Positions 22,617 to 33,568 of a stretch of 64,000 nt of DNA are shown piece by piece. Position 1 is the first letter of the stretch. Each line of letters begins with the position of its first letter. Position numbers and translations under genes: made by a program. The notes under the pieces were generated by a model. It was not told the DNA's origin. It saw only the letters and a program-made list of their open reading frames with translations, and did no database searches. The stretch spans positions 62,001 to 126,000 of the forward strand of contig KV918924.1 in NCBI GenBank assembly GCA_002049455.2, in the 5' to 3' direction. Source of the DNA: Porphyra umbilicalis. Taxonomy: Eukaryota; Rhodophyta; Bangiophyceae; Bangiales; Bangiaceae.

Positions 22617-24668
22617 GATGGAGATGAGGGAGGAGGTGGGACATAGGCGCAAAAAAAGAAATGAAAGAAATGTCGAGCAAAGCCGCGGCTCTCACACCCG
22701 CGTCCCCGCCCGAGGAAAGCAGCAGGCGAGCCACCGCCGGCGCGTTGTGCGGTCGGCGCCGTCGCCGGCGGCCGCCACCGTGTAAAGCCCCGCGGGCCCG
22801 GCGGTGGCGGCGGCGGCGGACGGGTGGCGGCCGCGGCGGTGGCGGTGGCGGCCACGGCACGGGCGGCGAACGCGGGCGGCGGGGCGCCCGTCCACCCGCG
22901 GCGGCAGTGACGGCGGCGGCGACGCGGGCGCCACCGGCGGCCCGTCGGTCGGCCGCCGGGCCAGGCGGCCAACGGCCGCGAAGCGGCGGTGGAAGCGCTG
23001 TCGATGCGTCCATGCTAGGGTGACTCTTCCCTTCCCCCATTCACCCCCCCCACGGCGCGACGGCCGCCCAACCGCCCGCACTGGTGAGGCTGCTACCGCC
23101 GGCGGCGGCAGCGGCAATCATGGCCCGCGGCGTCGTCGACGCCGCGAAGGCGCCGCCCACGTTCGCGCTCTCGTCAAGTGTTGGCGTGGTCGACGGCAGG
23201 GGTGCGGGGGCAGCGGCGTGGGGCGCCATGGGGTGCCCATGGGCGCGTCAGCGCCGCCTTCACCGCCGTCGCCGCCTACATAGCCGCCGCCGCATACACC
23301 ACCGCCTCGACCTACATCGCCGCCGCCGCCTACGCCGCCGCCGCCGCCAGCGCCGCCGCCGCGGCCGCTGTTCGCGCGAAGACCACAACTGCCCGCAACG
23401 ACAGCAACGGCGGCGGCCGCGGCAGCGCTGCCGTGTGGGATGCGGGGGCAGCGGCGCGGGACACCGTGGGGGGGGCCACGGGCGCGTCACCGCTTCCTTC
23501 ACCGCCGCCACCGCCTACACCGCTGCCTCCACCTATGCCGCCGCCGCAACCAGCGCCGCCGCCGCGGCCGCGGTTTCCGCGCCGAGCGGCACTGCTCCGA
23601 ACGACAGCTACAACGGCGGCCGTGGCATCACCGCCGCCGACGAACATGTGGCAGCCGCCGCCGTGGCAACGGGCGACGGGGCGTGGTCTACCCCCACCAT
23701 CGAGCCCCCGCTGGTCACCGCCGCGGCATCTCGTCGGGCGACGCCGCCTCGGCCGCGGCCGCCGCCACGGAGGTGACGTCGGCCATCGACATTGGCGAGG
23801 CGGCGCCAGCGTGGCCTCCCCCCCTCACAAGCGGGGTCCGGCGCGTCGCCATCGCCACCGCCATCCGCCGCCGCCGCCGAAATCGCCACCGCCGGCCGGC
23901 GCGGCTGTCGGTGCCTGCCCGGAAGCGAAGACGCCAAGCACCCCGGCGTCGGGCTGGCGGCCGTGTCGTCGGCGCCGCCCCGCGGCGCCGACGAAGAGCT
24001 CAAACGTGTCGGTGTGGTGGCCGTCCCGCTGCCGTCGCCTGGCGAGGCCGACGCTGAGCGCAGAGGCGGCGAGCCGGCTGTCGTGCTGCCGCCGTCGACC
24101 GGCAGGGCCGACACAGACCGCGCCTGCGGGGCGCCGAAGGCCGTGTCACCGTGGCTGCCCGGCAGCGCCACCACATGGATCGCAGTCGGCGCCGCGCAGG
24201 CGCCGCGCTCTCCACGCCCGCGGCTGCTTCTTCCCGTCTGTTGCCCCCCAACGTCGCCCCCGTGCTAGCGCCGCGCTCTCTTCTCCCGCGGCTGCCGCTG
24301 CGCGTCTGGTGCGCACCGCCGTCGCTCCCCTCGCTGACGCCGCGCTCCCTCCGCCCGCGAGTATCGCGTTGCCGTGTGCCGGGCTTTAGAGACGCTGCCA
24401 CCCAGGCGGGGCGTATGGGGGAGGGGGAGGTCAGCGTTCGCGGGGACGGGTTGGTGTTGGACTGTGCGATGCGCGAGGCGTTGGGCTTGTGGAGGGGCGG
24501 CAGCACAAAACGGAGACGCCGCACGACTGCATTTGGTCCGTCGCTGGTTGCTTGCCGCAAGCGAAGGTTGACTGTGCGCACCGAGAAAAGCATAAATACA
24601 GGAAGAAAAAATTCAAAGAGGAATAAAAAAAATCATTTCGTTGTCATCGAGCTGCTGCTATTTACATG
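22617..24668 (+). other. GC-rich region with Ala-rich duplicated segment, no firm gene
   Basis: A direct duplication of about 235 bp (near 23205-23450 and 23440-23650) encodes Ala-rich peptides that match only if the frame changes at a G run near 23470. The first copy has AAFTAVAAY...SAAAAAAV and the second ASFTAATAY...SAAAAAAV. This could be part of a real Ala-rich structural protein with a homopolymer error, but both strands are open here and no domain is present. At 22640-23000 and 23780-24380 only low-complexity frames are seen. Confidence 0.35.
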
Positions 24669-25933
24669 TCACAAAGCACGATGCAATACACAGTCGCTAC
24701 GGTGCTCTGTGTCCGTGGTGGTGGTGGTCGTCGTGTCAGACTCTCTCCTTTGATCAATGACGCGGGTTGTATCCAGCTGCTTGTTGAGAGCCGCAGAAGC
24801 GGCACGCTGCTTTGCGGCTTGCGACTTGCGGCCACGCTGGTCGTCGCCCCCCCCGCTGTCGCACACCGGCGGCGCCACCGGCGACTCTGCCTCCGCCGCC
24901 AGATCCGTTGCAGCAGCAGAATGTGCTGGCACACGCGCCGCCGTCGGGTCCTCCCCCGGCGGCGCGTGAGCTCCGGCCGCAGAGGCGGCCGCCGGCGGCG
25001 CCGACGACGGCGCATGAGCCGCGAGAGTCGTGAATTCCATGGCAGCCACGCTGTCGCCAACTTCCACAACATGGATCTACATAGCAGCACTGCGCGCCGG
25101 CGGCGCAGGCGTGGACGCCGGTGCAGGGGGCGCCGCCAGGCCAGCAGCTTGCATCATCTCCAGCATAACAGCTTGCCGGTACTGGGCCGCCTCGGGCGTG
25201 TGACACATCGCGGGAGAGTCAAAAAAGCAAAGCGCAGTGCGCTCTTGCTGCGCAACGGTCAACGTGTCCACCGCCGCCGTGCTCGTCTTGACCTGCTTCT
25301 CCATTCCGGCGTCCTCAGACCGCATCAGCTTGGCGGCCTTGATGCCGCCCGGGCGGCGCTGATACCCATTGTTGCGCGAGTTCAGGCTGCTCGTGCTCCC
25401 GTTGTCGCCGTCATCGTCTGAAGAGTAGCCCAGGTCCACACTCGCGTCGTCCGCCGTGCTCGCCGCGCCGCTGAACTTGTCAGATAACAAAAAACTCTCC
25501 AGCACCCTACCCACTTGCAGTGCGCCAGTTTGGCTTTGCGTTTGGCCGTCTTACCATTGAGCTTGGCCTTCTCCCGGTCGCTGCGGATGGACTCGTAGAT
25601 GTCCAGCGAGGAGTACCGCGCGAACGCACCGCTCATGATGTCGGCCTCCGTCAGGTTCCCGGTCGTTGGCCTATTCTTGACCGCCAGGTAGTGAGAGGTA
25701 AACGAGTTCACCCCCTTCCGGATCTTCTTGAACTGCTCTTCCAACGCACTCACGTTGCGATTGACGCGCATGGGCCCCTTCTTGGTCATCAGGTCCGTCC
25801 ACGTCTCGTGCACAGCCGCCCACAGCTGGTCTTTGGAGCGACCAGTGGCACTCACAGGGTCCTCGCTTACCTCCAGGTAGGACCTACACGGCGGCAGGCG
25901 GTCCTCGTCCGTCCATCTCAGGCTGGAGCCCAT
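24669..25933 (-). pseudogene. Myb/SANT-like accessory protein of PIF/Harbinger, decayed copy
   Basis: The protein starts at MGSSLRWTDEDR (ATG at 25933). It shows a Myb/SANT-like trihelix region: RWTDED, LWAAVHETW, an LEEQFKKIRKGVNSF..HYLAVK block, then TGN.TEADIMS.A.ARY...YE..R.DR. A basic segment and CKW.GCWRV follow. A frame change at the A/T run near 25490 restores the match to the copy at 42939-45321 (DKFSGAA..). TAG at 25077-25079 then precedes a further matching tail (GRKSQAAKQRAASAAL) that ends at 24669. In PIF/Harbinger elements a Myb-like protein of this kind works with the transposase in nuclear import and DNA binding. It lies convergent to the decayed transposase at 17933. Confidence 0.75.
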
Positions 25934-26227
25934 CGACTTGGGGAGGTTGTAGTTCACTGCTGTAACGGCGTCGTCAGGTAGAGAGGGGCCTGATGGGCAG
26001 GCTGGGGGGTAGCAGGCACCAGCACAAACGTCAAGGGGGGGGGGGCTTGGTGCCCGCCTAATATGTACAGAGGCTGGCGAGCTGACTCCTCCGGCGTCGG
26101 ATGCGGGGCTGGGTGGCTCCCGACAACGTACAGAGGTTGGCACGCTGGCTCCTGCGGCGTCGGCTGCAGCGAGTGTGACAGAATAAGAATCCGCTACTGT
26201 CAGCCGCCAGGAACTTCTTGAAAAGGT

Positions 26228-26305
26228 AGATCTCGGAGGGTAGCGTCTCGAACCCGCGACTTTCCGCATTGTAGTCTGGTACCTTGACCACTAAGCCACG
26301 GGACC
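26228..26305 (-). ncRNA. tRNA-like sequence (pseudo-tRNA or SINE head)
   Basis: On the minus strand there is a perfect A-box (TGGCTTAGTGG) and, at normal tRNA spacing of about 43 nt, a B-box-like GGTTCGAGACG. A 4-bp anticodon-type stem (GACT/AGTC) can form. The T-stem has mismatches and the acceptor halves do not pair, so it is probably a tRNA-derived repeat. It overlaps the region just upstream of the Myb-like gene. Confidence 0.45.
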
Positions 26306-29300
26306 AATCGGCCTGCCAACCAGGCCAAATCTGGACATCATATGTCCAGATTATTAGATAATCTGCCTTCGGGTATGCCGGAACATAGCAGCCTCTATGC
26401 TGCTACAGCGAGGGCTGCGGCGGCGCGGGCGACAACATCAACGGCAAAGACGTGCTCTGCGCCTGTGCCGTCGTCAAAGCCCACTGGTACGCGTGCCCGC
26501 CGTGTGGCTTGGCGGGTGACTCGCCGCTCCAGAGCGCCGGACGGTGGCACACCGGGTACGGCGGCGGCCGCTTCGCGGAAGACCAGCTACCGGTGGGGTC
26601 GTACTCACCGGTTGGCCACGGCTCGCCCGCGCTCGCGTGCCTGTGGGCGGACGAGGACGGGGGTGGCGGCGTCCAAAAGCCGTATGAGCGCCGGTAGTCG
26701 TCGACCGGTGGCTCCGGCGGCCAGCACCTTGGGTCGTCAAACGGGCCCGTCGGTCGTCGCGGGTGTCTCCAGCGAGGGGATCCGTGTCCGGGACGCGCCG
26801 GTCGTCGCGGAGGGCTGCACCATCGAGGGCCCCGTGGGGCACCCGCTGGTCCTCGCTACGGGCTCCACCACGGGGGGGGGGGGGGCCCTGTGGGGGGCCC
26901 GCTGGGGGTCGAGGGTGGCTGCGCCAAGGGGGCCCGCGTGGCGGGCCCGCTTGTCGACAAGGCGGGCTCCACCGACGAGGATACTCGCCGCCGGCTTGAG
27001 GGTAATAACGGCCGTCTTCGTCGACGCGTCGACAAACACGTCGGTCGTCAGGATCGGCGTGGTCGGCGTCAGGTCCGGGGGTGAGGAGGGCAGGGCAGCC
27101 TGTGTGGTGCCGGAGGCCGGCCGCCGTGATTAAGCGGCCGGCAAACACCCCGGCCCGCAGGAGGGGGGAGGGAGTGATTGCGGGGAGGGCAGTGCCCGAA
27201 AGCGCGGGGCGGTGGAGGGAGAGGCCCGTACATGGCTTCGTGCTCCCTGGGACCAGCAAAGCTGGGGGACCAGAGGCGGGAAGGGCGGCAGGGTGGAGCG
27301 CACCGTTCAACAGGTGGGGGGGGGAAGGGGGGTGGTCCTTGGTGCCGTGGTCACACGGCCCCGCGCAGGTGCAAGGCGGAGAGGGCGGGGTGGCAGCGCG
27401 ACCGTTGCGCTGCCGCTGCGCCCTGCGTCATCGCGTGTCGTTGGCGCCCTTCACACGCATCATGAGCGCGGATACAGAGGGAAGGAGGGGTGGGCGCGGT
27501 GAGTGGAGGGGAGGGGTGCGCGGGATGGCAGGCGGCGCGCGCGCGCTTCACAGACGTCCCACCACCCCGGCTCAATTGCGCACACAGACGAGACGCGTCC
27601 TCGCCGCCCGCCCCATCCCACCTGCCATCCGACGGCCGGTGAGCGAGTGTGGGGGGACAGCGTCAGCCTGGCCCGCCCCGCAGGAGACCTGGCTCCCAAA
27701 AACTGGTCACGGTTGAGAGCCGACCAGCGCCCATGCGTCTTGTCGTCCCACGTGGAGCCGGTCCACAAAGGCGCCGTGCCCGCACGATAAAATATTAACC
27801 AGCGGGTGGGACGAGCCGGGGAGACCCGCCACCGCAGCCTGACAACGCAGACCCATTTAAAGGCGGGAATCAGACGCCCCCACGCCACACAGGTTGGACG
27901 GCTGGGGGGTCGAGCGGCACGCGTCGGACTGACACGCCGGGCGCGGCTCACGTCGGATGGCAAAGGGGCCGCGAGGCTGCCCCTGAAGGGTCGCGGCGCT
28001 GAATATCGTCGCGCCTCCAGAGCCAGCGAGGGCGTCAGCGCGGCGGCCTTTCGAACGTCAAATTGATGACCAGTTGGTTATGTGACCGGCTGGCCATCCG
28101 TTCTGAGAAGTCGCCGTGTCCACCCAATGCACAGAGCGCCTCAAACCCCTCCAGTGGCCCACTGACGCACGATCTCATCCGGTGACGCGACCCAGCCTCA
28201 ACCGAGCATTGTGCATATGGCACCGAAACGACAGATTTGTGGCGTTGACTAGTTCCAAAAAGTGGAGCCTTTCAGAAAAGTGATGCCATCCAGGACAACA
28301 GATTGGTTCGATTCACTGGCTCAGCCAATCACTGCACTTCCCTCCAAACTGGGCGGTTTCAAAACAGCTCCCGAGAGTGTCAACGGCAACGACATCTGAC
28401 ATGTTGCTATCTCGCGACGAGCCTTCCGCACGATGCGGATCGTGCTAGTTGCGACGCGCCCTCTCCAGTTTCCCCGCCCAGCCGCTTACCGCTTCTTCTG
28501 TGGCCCGATCCAAGCAGTTTACAATCGACGGGGCTGCGCACGAGGAGATCGGATTCTTCCCGGGGGCGTAGTTCCAATGAAGTGCCCGGTATATGTCGTG
28601 GCCGTGCCAGGTGTCGGCCCGTTCGTCCCTTCGAATGCCTCTTTCATCGACGCTGTCATCGGTTTCGACGATTATTAGGGGCATATCCGGCGCTTGACGA
28701 GGACGTGGCAATCTCATCGTGACTGTTGGGCACACTTTCCGGACAACTTTTCGGTGGTTTCGTTTCATTAAGCGCTGATCGAAAGCCCTTAGCGCTCTTT
28801 CGCTTTCATTCGGATTTGGACTGCCAGAATGGGGCTACACATAACCCAGCAATGACGACCCCATTCAGACCGTCTCGTGGCGCGTTTCAGACAGGTCGAT
28901 GCCCAACTGCATCGCGCCTGGCCCCAAACAGGGCGCCCAGAATGGGCTTTCTATTTAGCATGCCACACGTTGCGCCTCTAGATTGCCCAATTGGAAGATG
29001 GGATCGACGTTGCAGGGTTTGCTCTCAGGGACGCACTGCGTCGACTGATGCTGGCGGGACACCCCTCCGGCGGCCGACAGGGTGCCGACGCGCGTCGCCG
29101 CCGCGTGCGCCGCCCCCGACGAGGCGGTGAGACGGCAACGAAGGGACCAATTTTCCTCGTGCGCACGTGCGCGGCGAGAGGGCGGGGAGGGGCTGGTGGG
29201 GGCGCCCTACTGGCGCAGGGCGGACGGCGCAATTGCCCTTATAAAGCTAGTAGTGTAGCTAGGGCTGACGCGGCCGTTGGGGGGGGGGGGGGCAGGAAGG

Positions 29301-29679
29301 CGGCCGGGTGAGCGGGGGGGGGGGGGGGGGCGGTACAGAACTCGACGGCGCTGGGGAAGGTGGCGCAGGGGGGGGGGCACCGCCAGACACATGCGGGGCA
29401 GCGGCAACCGTGCGCTTGCGACGCACCATGGTGGCAGCGAAGAGGGCTGCGAGAGGGAGGGAAAGTCGAAAGTGGGGGGGGCGGTCTCGGTCCGTGACCA
29501 CGCGACCGCACGGCCGTCTGCGGCCAACGGCGTGAGGTGCGTTGATGGGGGCGAGGGGGGGCCGCTTTGCGGGCAGCAGGCATCCGATGTGTGAGCTGAG
29601 AGCGGTATTTCGCTGGACGCCGTACGGAACGGAGGCGTGGCGGTAATGCGCTTGCCGCGCGCCAAAAAAGTGCCACAGG
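26306..29679. other. Intergenic, no supported gene
   Basis: GC-rich open frames on both strands at 26340-27960 have Pro/Arg/Gly bias and no domain. 28060-28980 has moderate GC and no ORF of note. 28980-29560 is GC-rich with G runs (29280-29330). Nothing could be supported as a gene. Confidence 0.4.
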
Positions 29680-29865
29680 TCGAGTTCCTCTCCTTGGATG
29701 CACCGAAGTTCTCCCATGCGTAAACAGACCGCGCTGAGTTCGTTTCTGATGTCAGAAAAGACGCCAGACGCTGGGAAGCACTCGAAAACGCGCGACGAAA
29801 AAGATGATCAAAGTATCCTAAAAGGATCAAATGATGCTGTTGGTAGAATAGATACTCAAGTCTAT
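29680..29865 (-). repeat. PiggyBac-like right-end sequence
   Basis: GTAAACAGACCGCGCTGA.TTCGTTTCTGATGTCAGAA matches the right subterminal part of the piggyBac-like element (36275-36320). Next come AAAGGATCAAATGAT and GAATAGATACT, which resemble the element's AGGATCAATTGAT and GGAATAGACACT terminus. It is in the correct orientation to pair with 16377-16480. Confidence 0.5.
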
Positions 29866-32800
29866 CTCATCTTATTAGTCCTATGGAAGAACGGCTCTGG
29901 TTTCCGCGCATGTACATCAATCGACCCCAAACTTGGTAGAAGTATCAGAGGGTAGCCCTCGGGTCCTCGAAAGAAAAGAACGGAGCACAAAGCGCAGCAC
30001 ATCCCGCCCGTTGATGCCCACTTCCGCATTCGTATCGATCAGGGGCATCCGATCCGCCCGATTCTCGACAGCACCCGATTCATGACTGTCCAAATCGGGA
30101 AAAATGCAAGGACAGGGAGGCTACGTTTTCAGCCTCGTGAGCGACATCTCGTGATGCCGCACGGATAAGGAGCAAGGACGGTGACAGCTGAACAAAGCAA
30201 GAGATCTCACGGTGAACAAGTACCTGAGAGGCGTCAGCCATATCAACTTACTGGCAGCGGCCTCCGACTGATTTGCACAGGTGGACGCCCACCGGCGTCG
30301 GCGGCATGCTGCCCTGGCTGTCGGCGCCGGTTGCCACCGCCCCCGCGCGCACGCCGTCTGATCGCAGTGCTGCCTCCGACCCCTCCCCCCCCCCCCCCCC
30401 CCACCCGCCCACGCTCGGGCCCTTCTGGCGGTGGGCCGGCGCGGTTGGCCCGTGCGGGCTGTGGGGTCGGCAACGGGGCGGTGGATGTAGGCGCGGTGGC
30501 GGATACGGTGGCAATCGCAGCGCCGGCGCCGGCAGCGGCGAGTGCAGCCGTAGCGCTGACGCCGCTTGCCACGGCGGGTGCGGCGCACGCGGCCACGTCG
30601 GCGGTTGGAGCACGCCCGTCGTCGGTTGCGTCAGCTGCCACACTGAAGTGCAGTGCGGCACTCGTCGCCGCCGGCGCGCTGCTCGCCACCGCGGATGCAA
30701 GCAACAGCTCCCCCAACCCCCCCCCCCCCCCCCCCTGCCTCCCGCCCACTGAGCGCTCCCCGGCGGCGCCGTTGCTTTTCTGGAGCGAATAGTCCGCTCC
30801 GGCAACCGGTGCAGTGGCACACACACGCTGCCCCACGACGGCGACCGCAGGAGGCACAATAGCGACGGCGGGGCACGGGTGCGGGGGTTAGGAGTGCGAT
30901 GGCGCTTGAGCCACGCAGAGAGGCTTTCGAGGGCAATCCTGACTTTAGTTTGGGAGTGCCCATGCACAGGCGCTCATTGGCTACTGACGAAGCGCGCGAC
31001 TCGATGGACTGCCAGATCTCGTGAGATCGAATCTCAAAAGGCGCACAAGAGATCGCACTTCTGGATGAGCGAACTTTCCAGTAGCCTGCCAATGTCAGGG
31101 GATCGCTGCTACAAAACGCTTACGCTTCTTCTCGACATACTCTTTACGGACGTCTACCTTCGGCGAGTGGGACTGGAGCGCTGCGCAGAATAGTGCACTC
31201 GAATGCACAAGGGTTGTGAAAATGGGACAAATGCGAGAAACGGTGCTGTGACCTCGTGCGGTTCGCCCAGTGGGTCGGAAGGCCTGAATACGAAGCGTCT
31301 GAGCCGTATCTTTTCGACATAGGTGTGCCGTTAAAGGGCTTTCTACAGAAAAATGCGTACCATTTCTTGCAGCAAGAAGGTTTGGGGGGTCTCTGTCCCT
31401 TGTGTGAAGACTGCTTGTCATTTGCAGTCGTAGCGTCGGAGTTCTGGTCTCTCCAAAAAAAAGTGCGGTTCTCAGAGGACTACTACAGTGAAACAGACTT
31501 TAGGAGACGCATTCGGCAACATTTTTTATAGCACTTTTACATCTCTGCTCGTCAGAGTCCACCCGCCCAATCCGACAACACCGCCAGAGCTATCGGTACG
31601 GCATTCATAGAGCTCTTGCATACCATAGCCACCTCTCCTATCCTTTGGGACTTCGCTCCAGCTCTCTGACGTTCTTTTTGAAGCCGCAGCGGCCTGTATG
31701 ATGTCTCTGGGAGGCCTTCCAAGTGCGAGAGAGAGGTGGCCATCGCGGGAAAACAAGTAGGTGTCTTTAGGGGCCTCTTGGCGTCCTCGACATCATGACG
31801 TAGTTGAGTAGCGTTTGCAGAAAAAAGCAAGGAAAAAGACGGGTGCTGCACTGAGAAGCTGGGCGGTCGAGCTAGTAGGCCGAAGCCTTCCGAAGCATGC
31901 TGCAGAGAGGGGATGGAGGGCGTAAACGAGGCGCGAATGTCGATGATGGACTTTCGCGCCCAGCCAATGAAATCGCAACGAGCCGCCGCATTAGCCACCT
32001 TGTAGGGGGGCTACCAGCGAAAATGTTAGAAACGCGGTGCATTCCGTGGGAGGACTGCGTCATGCGATCCAGCCTAGGTAATGAGCTGCCGAGAATATCA
32101 ATCTGACGCCCTGGTTTCCGCGGTGTGTCAGTGGCGACGTCCTCCCCCCACCTGCGTCGCATCGTTTGCTGCTCGCCCCCTTTCCATGGTGTTGCGCACT
32201 TCTCCTCCCTGGAGGCGCTGTACAGGACCGTGCCGCATTCAGCACCAGCATGTTTACTCGGCCACTGCATCGTACCGAATTGTGGATCCAAGTGTCTGGC
32301 AATCGAACACCAGCCAGAGCTGGACACACCAGATGTTACAGGAGAAAACAACCGAGGAGTATATGCATGTACTGAAAAAAGAACATGGAACAATAGAAGG
32401 ACTGGAGCAACTGCCAGGAGGTGACCGGCAGCAAGCGAGGATGATGTGAACAGGAGTGGCGAGGGTTGCAGTGCGGCAGGGGACGCGGGTGCCAGATGAA
32501 AGTGACAATAGCCTAAGAAAGGTGTAGCGGGGAGGGAAGGGGGGGGTGTAAGATTCGTGGGCGCCACAGGGGGGGAGACGACGGTGGGGTGTGATAGCAG
32601 AGCACGCCATCGGCTACGAGAGTATGAAGGTGGAGCCCTAGCAGCGTCCAAGCGGCTGCCGTGCGGCACACGCGGCACCAGGTCGACCCAATCTTGAGTC
32701 GAGCGCCCAAGGGCGCGCATTCTGCAATGTTGGTGAGGCGCGGTTAAATTTGCGCGCTCTTTTTCATCCAGTGAGTGATCAGAATCTTTGCCGACACCCG

Positions 32801-33568
32801 TGACCCAGCCAGTACTCTCACAGATTGGATGCCATGATCCCGCGATGCTGACAGAGGGCCACTTGCCACTGCTGGTCGAATTGCAGGGAACAACTCTCGT
32901 CGCAAGTGCCACCATCCAATGCTTCTCCACAGGAGCTCCGTGGCATCCTTTCCGGCCTCATTGCCCCTCATTTTGCCGCCCCCCCACCCCCGCCCCCACG
33001 CCTCCACCGCCCCGGACACACTCTTCTCATCATTTTGGCTCTATCTTCCACGTTGTTGGTAACAGTTACCAGTTTTCTGGCTGGGTCGCATGCTCACCCT
33101 ATTTTTACGTCCGCACACCGCTCCTGCACTCTGTGCGTCTCTCTATTTCTTCTCTTACCCCCCCCCCCCCCCCCTGTATTCCCATCCGGTCGTGTTGCAA
33201 TCGTTTTGGGTCGAGTTTCCCCCCTTACGTGTCCACCTTCACCTCCTTCGCCGGCTGTTCGCCTCGTATGCTCCGCAGTGGCAATCAGAAAAGGATCATT
33301 GTACAGACTAATCGTCGACTTGGTAACCGTAGAACAGCCAAGGCAGTAAGAGGAAACCATATCTGGGAACGATAAGAGGGGGCAGGGCAGGGAGGCGCAC
33401 GGGCGTCGACGACAGCGTCATGCTCCAAACCGTGTGTCATCAACTGACAAAGAAGCCGTTTACAAAAGCTGTGTCAGGTACTCTGTTCGGAAGTGCGACG
33501 CCCATGTACAGTCATTATTCGATTATGTGCCATTCACTTGGAGAGCATACTCTACAAGTGAATGGCCG
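29866..33568. other. Intergenic, no supported gene
   Basis: 30240-30860 is GC-rich with Ala-rich frames open on both strands and poly-C runs. 31000-32900 has ordinary composition without domains. A short frame near 32320-32449 (QEKTTEEYMHVLKKEHGT...) looks coding-like but is isolated. 32940-33180 is C-rich. A 10-bp inverted repeat (CCATTCACTT 33530-33539 with 33556-33565) lies just outside the piggyBac-like element. Confidence 0.4.

Noticed and set aside
26474-27310. A 278-codon minus-strand Pro/Arg-rich frame
   Set aside because: The opposite strand is equally open (26342-27133), no motif is recognisable, and it is not repeated elsewhere in the window.
31872-32930. A 352-codon minus-strand frame
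   Set aside because: No domain and no coding-like composition. It is crossed by several plus-strand frames of similar quality.
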